Shown in pieces: positions 20,089 through 30,657 of a DNA stretch of 64,000 bases; the stretch's first letter is position 1, and every line of letters starts with the position of its first letter. A model generated the notes under the pieces. The model was not told where the DNA came from. It worked only from the letters and a program-made list of their open reading frames with translations, and ran no database searches. The DNA comes from Mycosarcoma maydis (lineage: Eukaryota; Basidiomycota; Ustilaginomycetes; Ustilaginales). The stretch is taken from contig NC_026478.1 of NCBI RefSeq assembly GCF_000328475.2, positions 372,001-436,000 on the forward strand, given 5' to 3'. Position numbers and translations under genes: made by a program.

Positions 20089-22305
20089 TTACGTGGCTGT
20101 GGCAGTGGGCGCAGCGCCAGGCTCTGCCTGCCTTTGCCAAACTGTCGCTTCGACTTGACCACCGCTGCCATTTGGCGCTGTCGGTGTCCCGCTCGGTTTT
20201 GATGCCAACGACGTACTGGAAAGCGTCTGCGCTGCAGCGCCCATCGACGCGAGCCCGGCGGTGGCGGAGGTGGGTGAGCCGGTCGGTGACAGAGACGGTC
20301 CAGGCATTGCTGCCGCCGTCGTTTTGCCCGGCGCCGAAGTGTATTTGGTTACTGTGGACGATGGCGAGGTCACGCTCGAACCTGTTGAGGCAGCGCTACC
20401 GGCTGCGCCTGCTTGTGTGTGGAAAGGAAACGCACTTGCTGCGCTGAACGTCGTAGGCGAGACCGGTGGACCCCCGAGACCAGGTGTCTGACCGTTCCTC
20501 TGTCGAGTGATGAGCGTCTTGAGCGCGGAGATCCACTTGATCTCTTCGTCCTCACCCGGTGCACACAGGATGAACGTGCGCTTAGGCGTGATGATTTGGA
20601 AGCAATTCTCTTTGCGTTTCTTCGACCCAACCATGCCGGCGGTCATGTTCGAGGCAACACCTGCTGCTGCTGCCACCATGCTGCCTCTCCGTTCAGGCTT
20701 TTCCGGGCCGCGTGCGGAATCTGCTGCGCTAGGCGAAAAGGCTGTTGTGGCATCGCGATCGCTGAAAGCGCTGAGGCCGTTGCTTTCAAGGCCGAATGGA
20801 TTTGAGCTCGGCGAACCGATGCCTGGCGAGGTGGGCATGCCGGACGACACCTTTTTGGATTCGTACTCGATAGCATCCAACATGGCGGCAATCGGGATCT
20901 GCCGATGCGCTTTCGAGTCCATATGGCTGCGCGAGTAGAGTAAGCGTGACGATGTGAGCACAAACCATCGCTTTCGCCACACTTTTCGACGACCGCTCTG
21001 TTTCATCAAGTAACCCTGTGTAATGACTTTGTTCGGATCTCGACTCAGGTCATTTCCCGGAGTCGACAACGTAGAGATGCTGAGCAAAGGTGGCTGGCCT
21101 TGAGAAGCTTGTTGCTGCTGCGACTGCAGTTGCAAATGATGTGGTTGCTGCTGCGGGTGAGAGGCCATCTGAGAGCCTAAGGCTGGTAAAGGCATAGCCT
21201 GGTCAGCGACTTCCTCCTCATCCCACTCATCTTCTTCGTCCGAACTGCTGAGCACCTGTTTTTCACCTCCGCCCGGTGCGAGACTGGGACTTGCTGGCGG
21301 GTCGACGGCTCCGCTCGAGTAGGACGCCAGCCTGCGACTTGCACTAACGCTTCGCTGACGCGGCAACGTTCCGAAACTTCCCGAAGGATGACGCTGATGG
21401 CCACCTATATCGCTCAGCTCGCTCCCCGAGGCTTGGCCTCCACCAGGCGATTGTCCTGCGGCGAGGAAGGACTGTGATGGATCTGCACGTGTCGAAGGGC
21501 TGCCAGAAATGGACTGGCCTGTAGAACTGGTGTAACTGAGACCGTATCGCTCTGCACTGGTCTCGCTGTCACTAGTGGCCGTAAGAGGACTGAAGGCAGC
21601 AGAACCTGGGATGGGTCTGGGCTGTGCGGGGGCTGTGAAAGTGCCGTGACCAGAAATGCCAATCTTGATGGGGACAGCGTTGGAGGATTGCATTCGCTCT
21701 TGAGAGAGAGATCGTCGGCTAGACTGCGGTTGCGGGAGCGTAGAGCAAGGTGCGGGCGTTTCGGAGTTGGCAAGCTCCAAAGCGGCCATCTCTTGCGTCA
21801 TGGTGCTGCTCTGCGCATACTGTGTCTTGACCTCGTTTAGCACTCTTATCCAAGACTCCATGTCAGCCTTGGAGGAAGCACGAACGTAAAACGTGCGCTT
21901 GGGAGTGACGATGCCAAACGTGTTGATGCTCTTCTTAAGCTCGACAGAGGCGACTGTCTTGATGTCGCCAACATCGATGAAGCGCAGCAGCTGGTACTCC
22001 TTGTCGTTCTTGTAATATGCCAGCTTGGAGGAGCGAAGCACCCACCACCTCTTTTTCCAAGTCTTGCGCTTCTCGCCCTTCTTTTCGAGATAGCCAGATT
22101 TGACGGTGGACTCGGTGAACATGTTGTGGTGCGCTTCACTGCCGTCAAGATCTTCAGCATCTTCGTCGTCCTCATCACCATCGATGTCGCCTTCGAGGTC
22201 TTCGTCCTGAATGCGTAAAGGTGGATGTAGCATCGATGGCGACTGGGCAGTCAATGTGTCGGGATAGGTGGTGCGAGTAGAGATCGTTGGTGCAACAGGC
22301 TTCAT
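20089..22305 (-). CDS. Protein with two pleckstrin-homology domains
   Basis: Single exon, 738 residues. The ATG at 22305 has an excellent start context (GCCACCATGA); the open frame upstream has no ATG. After an acidic N-terminal stretch, the first PH domain lies at about residues 65-170 (VKSGYLEKKGEKRKTWKKRW ... MESWIRVLNEVK). The second lies at about 430-590 (ITQGYLMKQSGRRKVWRKRW ... IKWISALKTL) and is interrupted by a disordered insert. Both keep the basic beta1-beta2 loop that contacts phosphoinositides. The linkers are rich in Ser, Gln and Pro. Tandem-PH proteins act as phosphoinositide-dependent adaptors at the plasma membrane. No catalytic domain is seen, so the partner is unknown. Confidence 0.9.
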   Translation of the reverse strand: MKPVAPTISTRTTYPDTLTAQSPSMLHPPLRIQDEDLEGDIDGDEDDEDAEDLDGSEAHHNMFTESTVKSGYLEKKGEKRKTWKKRWWVLRSSKLAYYKNDKEYQLLRFIDVGDIKTVASVELKKSINTFGIVTPKRTFYVRASSKADMESWIRVLNEVKTQYAQSSTMTQEMAALELANSETPAPCSTLPQPQSSRRSLSQERMQSSNAVPIKIGISGHGTFTAPAQPRPIPGSAAFSPLTATSDSETSAERYGLSYTSSTGQSISGSPSTRADPSQSFLAAGQSPGGGQASGSELSDIGGHQRHPSGSFGTLPRQRSVSASRRLASYSSGAVDPPASPSLAPGGGEKQVLSSSDEEDEWDEEEVADQAMPLPALGSQMASHPQQQPHHLQLQSQQQQASQGQPPLLSISTLSTPGNDLSRDPNKVITQGYLMKQSGRRKVWRKRWFVLTSSRLLYSRSHMDSKAHRQIPIAAMLDAIEYESKKVSSGMPTSPGIGSPSSNPFGLESNGLSAFSDRDATTAFSPSAADSARGPEKPERRGSMVAAAAGVASNMTAGMVGSKKRKENCFQIITPKRTFILCAPGEDEEIKWISALKTLITRQRNGQTPGLGGPPVSPTTFSAASAFPFHTQAGAAGSAASTGSSVTSPSSTVTKYTSAPGKTTAAAMPGPSLSPTGSPTSATAGLASMGAAAQTLSSTSLASKPSGTPTAPNGSGGQVEATVWQRQAEPGAAPTATAT

Positions 22306-23215
22306 GGTGGCCAAAGATCCAGAGCACACGGTCGTAACTGTGATGGCCTCGCGAAAGTGGCGCGCTTCCAAGTGCGTTGATGTTAGTGTGCTTCAAGCCG
22401 GGCGTCGGTTGCTAGGGTCGCATGGCGCGCTGATCAGAGGATGATTCAGCAGCGAGATGTGCTGAGCGAGACACAGCGGAATAGATTCGTTGGTCGGGAT
22501 GGTTGTATGCCGGGTTCAAGTTGAGGTGATGATGATGGGCGCAGTCACAAAGTGACGGATAGTGAGTGCATCCTCCTCCACCCGCTTCAAGACATTCGTG
22601 ATTGCGCGAAAAGGCCAGACAAGAGCTAAGAGCTAACTAACTTAACCGAACCACGAACCACGAATCACGAACCACAATCACGAATCAACGAAACGAAATT
22701 CACACCAAAATCGAGCTGTGCACGGTGTTGTTCTGCCAAGCCGAATGGGTCGCACAGATCTGTGGCCAGACCAATCTGTCCCGAGCAATCACGTTTCACG
22801 ATTCGTATTGGAGATCGCAAAACTGCTCGAGACACAGCACAAGCGTATCTGAATGTCTTGGCTCCTCTTGAGTGGTCTTTCAGTCACAAACTCACGAGAT
22901 TGCGAGGGTCGTGAGCTGTGCGTCGGCGACCACAGACACTTACGACTGACAATGTGACTCGTGACCGCTGCTGAAGCATGGACGATTACTAAGTCGGGGG
23001 AATCTTGAATTGTACCATTATTCTGGCTCCGCCTGGTTGCAAGCACGGTTTTCGTACGATAGAAACCCAATCCTCCTCAAATACGCGGATCCGCATCGGT
23101 CACGATTCGCGATTCACGATTCACGATTGCAAAGCACACATTATCAGCGTTGCATGCCATAGACTTATTCGGTGGATACCGTATCCGCATTCACATCGGC
23201 CATCATCATCGCATC
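22306..23215. other. Intergenic, divergent promoter of the PH protein and NDUFB11
   Basis: No gene seen. TCACGA motifs are dense at 22644-22685, 22790-22805 and 23101-23129. Confidence 0.5.
23101..23129. repeat. TCACGA heptads upstream of NDUFB11
   Basis: A CACGATTCGCGATTCACGAT run followed by another TCACGAT unit, about 90-115 bp upstream of the NDUFB11 start. It belongs to the motif family seen across the intergenic regions. Confidence 0.85.
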
Positions 23216-23831
23216 ATGTTTCGCCAAGCACTAGCACCATCCACACGATCGGCTGTCCGCGTCGCCGCTCTGCAGCCCGGTTCGGCTGCTCAGGTTCGGT
23301 TCGCATCGGGAGGCTCGTCGTACAATCAGCCTACGGGTCTGCTCTTCGGCGAAAAGGTATGTTCTGCACAGCTTGACCACGAGCCTGTCGACGAGGTTGT
23401 TGCAAGAGTTTCATTTGAGTGAAAGCTGGAACCATGACGAGGTGTGTTTACTGGTCGACTGACTGAATCCTGATTTGGCTTGACCTTCCACAGATTCCCA
23501 AGGGGCACAAACGACAGAAGGAGGACTGGGAAAACATGTACTACTTTGGTCTCTTTGGCGGTATGCTCTTTGCAGGCGTCGTTCTCTTGTACAAGCCCGA
23601 CACCAGGTACGTGTATGGTTTCCGTGAATCTGATCAACTTGTGTCTCGATTTCTGACCGTTTCTTCTCTCGACAATGCACATTTCGCCGTCAATCCAACA
23701 ATCCACTCTTCATCTACACAATCAGCATTCAATCTTGGGCCATGGCCGAGGCGAAAAAACGCCTGGAATCATCCGGAGACGTATACCAATACAAGCCATC
23801 GCCAAACTCTGGTCACCCCAACGGCGTCTAG
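23216..23831 (+). CDS. NDUFB11: Mitochondrial complex I subunit ESSS/NDUFB11
   Basis: Exons 23216-23356, 23494-23606 and 23726-23831 give 119 residues; introns are 137 and 119 nt with donors GTATGT and GTACGT. The N-terminus MFRQALAPSTRSAVRVAA is a basic amphipathic mitochondrial presequence. The conserved part reads EDWENMYYFGLFGGMLFAGV, one membrane span, then VLLYKPDTSIQSWAMAEAKK and RLESSG. The YKPDT-x-I-x-x-WA-x-x-EA-x-x-RL pattern after a single transmembrane segment is that of the ESSS subunit. It is an accessory subunit of the membrane arm of NADH:ubiquinone oxidoreductase. All splice phases agree, and the conserved block is split by the second intron, which supports the model. Confidence 0.9.
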
Positions 23832-24165
23832 AACCTCTACACAAAGTACATCACTTTGGCACCGTAGCAATCTCAGATCGATTCGGCTATCATTCCATGT
23901 GCCATGTGCCGATTGACAGAACGTGACGGCCTCCAAGGACACCACTATTCACTTGACGGCGTGACGACGGCTTCCAAGACAGACTGAGTCAAGTATTGTG
24001 CAGGTGATAATTCAGCGTCAACAGCACATCCCGTCTCAAAGTACTCTCACAGGCGCTTAAGCGAGGCAAGTCCTTGGCACGGCCGTATTCAACCGCAGTG
24101 AGAAGGCTATCGCTTCATTAACAAGAGCATGCTGATGATGACGCAACCCTACTCCTTTTTGTGGT
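23832..24165. other. Intergenic, convergent 3' ends
   Basis: The short space between NDUFB11 and the carboxylesterase holds both 3' ends. Nothing else is seen. Confidence 0.5.
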
Positions 24166-26259
24166 CTATAGCTTGGCGATGTAGTCAATAGGCTTTCCTA
24201 GCGCAGCGCACTGGTCGTTCCTTTGTGCGATCGCCTGCATCCTCTGTTGGACGGGCCCGAAGCTCAGCGCCTGGAGCCGCGACGCTGTCAGTTGTTCCCA
24301 TTTCGTCCCTCCCGCTGAGGTCGTCCTTGTCAGCGATGAGGCGTACGCCTTTCCACGCGTACGGAGATACGTTTGCGATGGAGCGGGGTTGCCCGTACGG
24401 ATGAAAGAAGCAAACTGATCTAGAATGCTCGCCATCCACGGCAGGTCATTGTTATCACGGTACGGAAGACGGAAGCCAGATCCTGCCGTGTGGAAAAACG
24501 TCATCAAGTCGCCCGAGTGACACATGTAGTAGCTCGCAGGACCCAGATTGCCTCGCTTGGGCTGGCATACGCCTTGCGGGTCGTAGTTGGGGATCTGGTA
24601 CGATCTCTGGTCGTAAAAGTAGGCGTAGACGGCGGGGAAGACAGAGTTGACCGCCGAAGCATAAGCCATGCTCTGAATGCCGCATCGGAACTTGATGTCG
24701 GTGTTGACCGCAACAGTGAGATTTTGAACGCCATACTGAGAGACAGGAAACGTGTTGGTTTCGCGCAACACAATATCGCTGTAATTCGACAGGATTCCTG
24801 CCGTCTTCATGGCGTTGGCAAGACTAGTTTCCGAAGCGGGAGGTACGATGCCGAGCGAGCCCAACTCGTCACGCATCGTGCCCCAGATCACAGGGACCCG
24901 GTTGACGTGCCCCTGCGCCTGGTCAGGTCGCCTCATGTCGAGACGAGGAGAACGAATGTAAGTGCCATCCTGCACGATGTAGTTGATCGGGTTTCTGAGA
25001 AAGTCATCAACATTCTTGCCACGCAAACACCCAAGTACGTCGGATGCCGCATTACAGCCCAGAGCCTTGACCAGATCGTCACCGCCGAATTGGCGCGCCT
25101 GGTCGATGGTTAGATAGACGAAAGAGTTGTCGTGACCTCTACCGCTCAGTATAATAGCACGATGGAAAAGACCGGCGGCAGCGGGCGAAGCGAGCATGCT
25201 TTCCACCTGCTGTGCACCTGCCGATTGACCGGCAATGGTGACCCGGCTCGGATCGCCGCCGAACTGCTTGATGTATTTCTGCACCCACTTGAGCGCTGTC
25301 ACCACATCGCCAACGCCGTAATTGCCTCTAATCTGATCATTGTAAGCCAGAAAGCCGAGCGATCCCAAGCGATAGTTGATGGTCAAAACCACAACGTCGC
25401 CTCGACTTGCGAGATTGCCTCCGTCAAAGGTAAAATCGAGGCCACTGCCGGACATGTAGCCGCCTCCGTGGATCCAGACGAGGACAGGCTTGAGCTTTCT
25501 GCTGTCAGATGCTTCAGTAGTAGACGGCAAGTATGGGGTAAAGATATTTGTCACAAGACACTGTTCAGTGAAGGTAGTGTCGGAACCCGTCTGAGGACAT
25601 TGGTCTGCGCGGCCGGTTCGGATTGCAGCGACCGAGGTGCTTGGTGCTGTTCGAGCGTCGAACACGGTCGAGTAGGCGAAGCGGTCGGTTGGGTTGGCGT
25701 ACGGTACAGATTGGAAGCGGAAGGAGAGGGCATCACGGAAGCCAGTATATTGGACGCCATTGCTCTGCGTACTTATGTGCCATCGCGGGCTCGTATCGGT
25801 TGTATTGGCCGTGTTCCAGGGCGCACTTTGCGTACATAAGCCCGGATACTTGCTATGCCTACTGGGGCGGGAAGTCGTATACGTAGCTATACCACTATTA
25901 TCGACCGAGGCGGTTAAAGCATTTCCACTTGCCAACCAGTACATCTGTGTGGCCGAGTAGGTGCCATCATAGACCATATAGTTGACCTGAGCTTGCAAGC
26001 CAGCGTCTTCGACAGCAGAGGGAGGGGCGAGCGTTTCGCCGAGGTCGCGGCATCTGGCATCTGCATCGGTTGCGCTCAAGGGGGAGGATAGGAGGAGGTA
26101 ACCAGCCTGACGCAAAGCAGAGTTGGCCTTATTCCAGTCCAGATCGTTCTGGTACAAGACGCGGACGCCGCTGCCCAACAATGACACCGATGCTGCCTGT
26201 ACTGCACAGGAGGCAGCTACAATACAGAGACATGCACAGAAGGCAATGTTCGGCAGCAT
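24166..26259 (-). CDS. Secreted type-B carboxylesterase/lipase with an extra N-terminal region
   Basis: Single exon, 697 residues from the ATG at 26259. MLPNIAFCACLCIVAASCAV is a signal peptide with likely cleavage near residue 23. The esterase domain starts at about residue 155 (VQYTGFRDALSFRFQSVPYA) and contains the oxyanion motif WIHGGGYMSGSG and the nucleophile elbow GQSAG. The acidic residue is probably in GTMRDELGS and the histidine in MCHSGDLMTFF, so the catalytic triad appears complete. Such enzymes hydrolyse esters outside the cell. The first 130 mature residues are not part of the esterase fold; they contain spaced cysteines and YWLASG and resemble a small C-type-lectin-like module, but this is only a weak resemblance. 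The substrate is unknown. Confidence 0.9.
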   Translation of the reverse strand: MLPNIAFCACLCIVAASCAVQAASVSLLGSGVRVLYQNDLDWNKANSALRQAGYLLLSSPLSATDADARCRDLGETLAPPSAVEDAGLQAQVNYMVYDGTYSATQMYWLASGNALTASVDNSGIATYTTSRPSRHSKYPGLCTQSAPWNTANTTDTSPRWHISTQSNGVQYTGFRDALSFRFQSVPYANPTDRFAYSTVFDARTAPSTSVAAIRTGRADQCPQTGSDTTFTEQCLVTNIFTPYLPSTTEASDSRKLKPVLVWIHGGGYMSGSGLDFTFDGGNLASRGDVVVLTINYRLGSLGFLAYNDQIRGNYGVGDVVTALKWVQKYIKQFGGDPSRVTIAGQSAGAQQVESMLASPAAAGLFHRAIILSGRGHDNSFVYLTIDQARQFGGDDLVKALGCNAASDVLGCLRGKNVDDFLRNPINYIVQDGTYIRSPRLDMRRPDQAQGHVNRVPVIWGTMRDELGSLGIVPPASETSLANAMKTAGILSNYSDIVLRETNTFPVSQYGVQNLTVAVNTDIKFRCGIQSMAYASAVNSVFPAVYAYFYDQRSYQIPNYDPQGVCQPKRGNLGPASYYMCHSGDLMTFFHTAGSGFRLPYRDNNDLPWMASILDQFASFIRTGNPAPSQTYLRTRGKAYASSLTRTTSAGGTKWEQLTASRLQALSFGPVQQRMQAIAQRNDQCAALGKPIDYIAKL

Positions 26260-28367
26260 GCTATCAACCAACGTCGGCCGTGCTGGCGAGGAGTACGAGA
26301 TCAGGGCTGTATGGACACGAACGAAGGCTAGGGGCGAGATTCACAGACATTGTCCAGCACTTATATCTGTCCATGGCAACAAACTGTCGTCCATAGCTCT
26401 GAAATGAATGCCGGCGCCCGAAGGTACATACGAAGGCAGTACATCGGCCCCTGCGACTCGAGAATGCGTAGGCGGCGTCAGCAGGATCATCGCGGCATCT
26501 CGCTCAGGGGTTGCAAGGCCTGAGTGTGAGCACAAGGAGACACGCGGTCCAAGCAAGGCGAAGAATGATTAGCCGAGCAGGAACGCGTCGGCTAAGAATG
26601 CCGGGGTCAAGTGTGGACCCTTGTGACACGATGCAAAACCGCCCGTCGTGGCCGATGCGTTGGCATGTGATCTAAAATGACAATCTGGCAGGACAAGTAC
26701 GGCACGGCTAGGCGAGATTCGATGCAGAACAAACGACAAACAAAAGGTAGGGCGAATAAGGTCTTGGGGCTTTGAAGGATTGATTCGCGCTGTAGCTCTG
26801 TGCCTTGAACTTCCGAGATGGCCCGCTGACGACACTGAGTAGACGACGGTCGTGTCATATAATCCTGGCAACCACTAACAACATGGTCGAGCTCAGAGTC
26901 TAAGAAAACAATGGAACAAGCCAAATATAGTAGTCATTTGCAAGGCGTGGAAGTCGAGATTCGATGGAAGGGGTCATCTACGCAAAGTTGTCACAAGGTC
27001 CGAAAAGCAGCGGGGATGATGGGGACGAAGAATACGAGGGTCCGGAATAACAGATCTCATCTAGAAGGCTTGCTGCGCCCGAGGTTCGTGCCTGTTTTAA
27101 GCTTTGCAACAGGCCGCATCTGTACTCGAGTGTGTTACCTAGACTCTGTGTTGCCGCGTTGCTTTGTTGTTTCCGACGTGTTTAACAGTGCCTTGCAATT
27201 TGATACCTTGGAGAATGCAGATTTTATGTAACTTAACTACAGGCAAACACGCCAACAAGCGACAAAGTTGTAGCTTGGATCGACTGTGAAACGGTTGCAG
27301 CCGGTGAGCTTGGGCCTCGTAATCCAAGGCAACGCAGCGACTAACAACCCTCACCTCGTGACTCTGTCGTATCGTTGTTTGATCGTGGCAAACCAAGGGT
27401 TTCGTGGTTGGTATGATTTTTCTTTCTTTCTTTCTTAAATTTGCATGGAATCACGAAGCAGGGAAGCCGCTCTAACGACACATTGTGAATGGGAGCTTCA
27501 TTCCAATCTTCGAGGCCTCTTGGCGTGGTCCAACCGGCATTCACGATTGGTCTTGTTTTCGAGCAGATTCGAGCTTCTTTGCTTGTGTGCCGAGCAAGGT
27601 ACCGAGTGTACCGAACAAGCAAAGATCGCATGTTTCACTCAACTGAGCGTTGTTAAGGTTGCTCGAAGCCGATCAAGACCCATGCTCGAACGTTGGACGG
27701 CATTGTCAGACAGAACTACAGCAGGAAGAAACATGAAAGGCGGATTTGCTTGTTCATGATACGAAATACTGGATTCGATTCACAATTGTTCGAGAGAGCT
27801 CCAGTCTGCTGCATTCAAGTGGGCAAGGAAAGAAGAAGGAGGAAGCGCAGAGAAGACTCAGACTCGTCGGACGATGTCGTCAGTTTCTACATGAGGTACA
27901 GCCGTGCAAGGTAAGAGCAGAACCGACGAGCTCTTAAATCCGAGGGTCGAGCACGAAGACGGGATCTAACAAGCTAGGATGCTCAGCACGCAGCACCCAC
28001 GCAGCACCAGCAACGTCACAGATTTTCAGGGTCCAGACATGAAAGCTGCGAGCAATTCAACGATTCACAATTACGAATCCCGAATCGTGAATCGTGAATC
28101 GTGAATCGTGAATTACGTGGCTTGGCTAGGCTCAGCCTTCCTCCAACTTTGTCTGAAAGCTCTCACGTCTTGGCAGGGTAGAGTGTGAGTGAGTTCAGTT
28201 ACCAAAGTCGTTAATATATTAAATATAATAAACTCGAACCCAACCCGACCACAAACGACATCATCATTCGTCTGACAAGTTGGCTTACCCGTGACTGGAC
28301 ACCACCCCGCTTCCTTTACGACTTGTACCATACTCCATCTCGAACCTCGACTGCTATTCTCGTCACA
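26260..28367. other. Intergenic, about 2.1 kb
   Basis: No gene is supported. Open frames here (for example plus 26911-27231 and 27693-27914) have no recognisable domain and mixed codon use. A TTTC microsatellite lies at about 27418-27436. TCGTGA heptads occur just before the AN1 gene (28083-28110). Confidence 0.45.
28083..28110. repeat. Heptad repeat AATCGTG x4
   Basis: Four perfect copies of AATCGTG in a row, preceded by diverged copies from about 28060. The reverse strand reads CACGATT repeats, the same core as at 4812 in the other orientation with one base changed. Confidence 0.9.
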
Positions 28368-29446
28368 ATGCCCGAACGTTCGACCGGGCCAATGATGTTT
28401 ATTGGCGAGAGATGTGCATTCGAAGAATGTCATCGAGACGACTTCTTGCCATTCAAGTGCAGCGACTGCCGCCAACACTATTGCTCGAGTCACTTTCGAC
28501 CACAAGCTCATCGATGCTCGCACTATGATGCTCACAATGCCGACTATCGCGTGCCGCTATGTCCCATCTGTGACAACCCACCCGAGGGATGGAAGCGCGA
28601 TCAGGATCCCAACGTTGCCATGGATCGCCACCTCTCAGGTCAATGTCCCAAGCTCGATCGCCATGGCTACCTCAAGCCCAATGCTACATTACCAAAGGCA
28701 ACACAGATCAAAAGGATAAAAAAGACAAACGAGTGCTCGTTCGTCAAGTGTTCCAAGATCATGGTGGTACCCATCACGTGTCCTCAATGCTCGGCATCCT
28801 TCTGCCCATCTCATCGTGCCCCGAATCAGCACAGCTGCAAGCATGCCCCTCCTTCACTTAGCTCTCCAGCATCACCCTCTTCGCATCTAACTCCAAATGT
28901 CTCGGCAGCAAATGGTATCAAGAATGCTTTCCAGAACCTCAAGATCAGCAATCCCGCAGCAGCATCCAACAAGCCAGCTTCAACATCGAAGCACGCACCT
29001 TCAAGTAATACAACTCGTCCAACAGACGCCTCAAACTTGAGCACAACATCAGCGCCTTTCGGCAAAATGTTTGACAAGTCTGAAAAGTGGGTGCCAAAGC
29101 CAATCTTTGGCAGGGCTTGATCGGTTGCATTGAATGATTGCAGAGCAGCATCTCTGCTCTTGCACGATCGATATGCCTTTCCTTGGATCGTTGCTGGTCA
29201 AGGCCTATTGGAACACCAGACAACCTCGACTGACCTATCCCTCTATGACTTCTCCTTTCGTATACACTCGCCCCAACACACAGACGCGCAAAGGCGGAAA
29301 GACTATCAGCCGTCCGCGCCATGCAGGCACGCCAACGCAAGGGCATTCTTTCTAAAGCGGACGAAATCAAGTTGGCGGAAGAGATGGCAATGCTCTCCAA
29401 GACGGATCGAATGAAAGCTTCAGATTCGGACTGCATCGTGATGTAA
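28368..29446 (+). CDS. AN1-type zinc finger protein, ZFAND2 (AIRAP/AIRAPL) type, with C-terminal CaaX box
   Basis: Exons 28368-29086 and 29284-29446 give 293 residues. The intron (197 nt) has donor GTGGGT, branch-like CTGAC near 29236 and acceptor CAG. Unspliced, the frame would stop at 29120 and lose the conserved tail. The first AN1 finger is at about residues 14-60 (CAFEECHRDDFLPFKCSDC ... HYCSSHF ... HRCSH), the second at about 120-165 (CSFVKCSKIMVVPITCPQC ... FCPSHR ... HSCKH). After a disordered Ser/Ala stretch, the spliced exon gives KRAKAERLSAVRAMQARQRK and an acidic helix (ADEIKLAEEMAMLSK) that may bind ubiquitin. The end is SDCIVM, a CaaX prenylation box as in animal AIRAPL. These proteins link the proteasome and Cdc48/p97 to stressed or ER-associated substrates. 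Confidence 0.9.
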
Positions 29447-29586
29447 TTTTCCTTTGGCCGCTTTCAAAGCACACAACATCCCTGATACCCTTTGACTCCA
29501 TTACTACCCTTCTAATACAGAGATGTTAGTATACATCAACTCTACATCGCGCTGGGCTGTGTTCGAAACGACTTGGCCAGGTTTTC

Positions 29587-30657
29587 TCACTCGTCGTACA
29601 CGAGTTGACGAAAAGTGATGCTGATCCTAGGACCTTTGACTTTGAGCTCCTTGGGAATTTCGTGGGTATAGAACTTTTGCGTCTGACCTTGCATGACAAG
29701 CAAACTGCCTCCCGCAAGAGTCCAGCGCTTCCTGGTCTGCTCCTTTCCATGCGCTTCTGCCCTCTTGGTTGCCTTGCGCTGCATTATCCAGCTTCGATCT
29801 GCACCTAGAGATACAGTGACAATCACCTTGTTCTCGATGTTGTCCGAATGTCTTCCAATGTAGACACTGCCGTCATCGTATCGATTGAGCATGCAGTGAT
29901 TGAAGCGTACTTCTTTGCCCAGACACTCGTCTGATGAGATGAGCGAGGCGATATGATCAAGCAACGGGGGGAAAGGTGAATGCAACTCGACGGGGTGTCC
30001 GCTATACTTGAGATGCAAGCCTGGAGCTGTAGCATACGCAGCAATTTCGCGGCTCTGTGTAATCTCTCGTCCGTAGACTTTTAGTTTGGGACGATACCAT
30101 TCGGGCAAACGATCGAGTTGCGAACGCCATTCTTCGGCAAGAGAGCGATCAATGAAGTCGGGTTGGTAGTAGACTTCGGCATCTGGAAGTTCGTCTAATC
30201 TGAAGGCAGAGCAGAACTCGGGTCGAGTCACTTGGTGGAATGGTCCGCGATGATGGAACTTTGGCGCGGCGATGGCGACAGAAGGGTCAAACGCTGTGCG
30301 GAGTCGCTTGGAGTTTGGCTGATCATCTGTTTGAATTGCAACTTGCGATTGTTTTCGTTTGGCGATGATTTCGTCTGTTTTGATCAGAGGGAGCTTCGTG
30401 CGCTGCGCTCCAAACTTTACATTGAACAGCGTGCTTTGGAATGTGCGTTTGGTCGGAGAGCTTGAGCTACTCGAGGCTTGTTCGGATGGCCTTGAGGGTG
30501 GCGGAGTTGGTGCGAAGGGAGCTGTTGATTTGACCATGTGTGCAGGCGGCTGGGGGTCTCTCAGACGATCGCTGAGGTCGGTGTTGTCATGGAAGCGACG
30601 CGCTGCTGTTTGCTGAGCAGAACGAGCAGGTTCGCCACTTGGCATTCGGCTATTCAT
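29587..30657 (-). CDS. AlkB-family Fe(II)/2-oxoglutarate dioxygenase
   Basis: Single exon, 356 residues from the ATG at 30657; the frame is open upstream to a weaker ATG at 30852, but that part is not conserved-looking, and 30645 is another possible start. The dioxygenase domain occupies about residues 145-356. The iron ligands are visible: HSD in YIGRHSDNIENKV and the distal His in YTHEIPK. The 2-oxoglutarate arginines are in RISITFRQ. FNHCMLNRYDDGSVYIGRHS is the typical AlkB block. Length and block spacing are closest to ALKBH2/ALKBH3-type enzymes that remove alkyl groups from DNA or RNA bases. The basic, disordered N-terminus suggests the nucleus. It converges with the AN1 gene, with 140 bp between the stops. 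Confidence 0.93.
   Translation of the reverse strand: MNSRMPSGEPARSAQQTAARRFHDNTDLSDRLRDPQPPAHMVKSTAPFAPTPPPSRPSEQASSSSSSPTKRTFQSTLFNVKFGAQRTKLPLIKTDEIIAKRKQSQVAIQTDDQPNSKRLRTAFDPSVAIAAPKFHHRGPFHQVTRPEFCSAFRLDELPDAEVYYQPDFIDRSLAEEWRSQLDRLPEWYRPKLKVYGREITQSREIAAYATAPGLHLKYSGHPVELHSPFPPLLDHIASLISSDECLGKEVRFNHCMLNRYDDGSVYIGRHSDNIENKVIVTVSLGADRSWIMQRKATKRAEAHGKEQTRKRWTLAGGSLLVMQGQTQKFYTHEIPKELKVKGPRISITFRQLVYDE

Noticed and set aside
26911..27914. Small plus-strand frames (26911-27231, 27693-27914), the second with a basic RRRRKRREDSDSSDD run
   Set aside because: No start context, splice partner or family match could be found, and codon bias is weak.
29087..29120. KPIFGRA as the true C-terminus of the AN1 protein
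   Set aside because: The downstream exon carries the conserved helix and CaaX end in the right phase with good splice signals.
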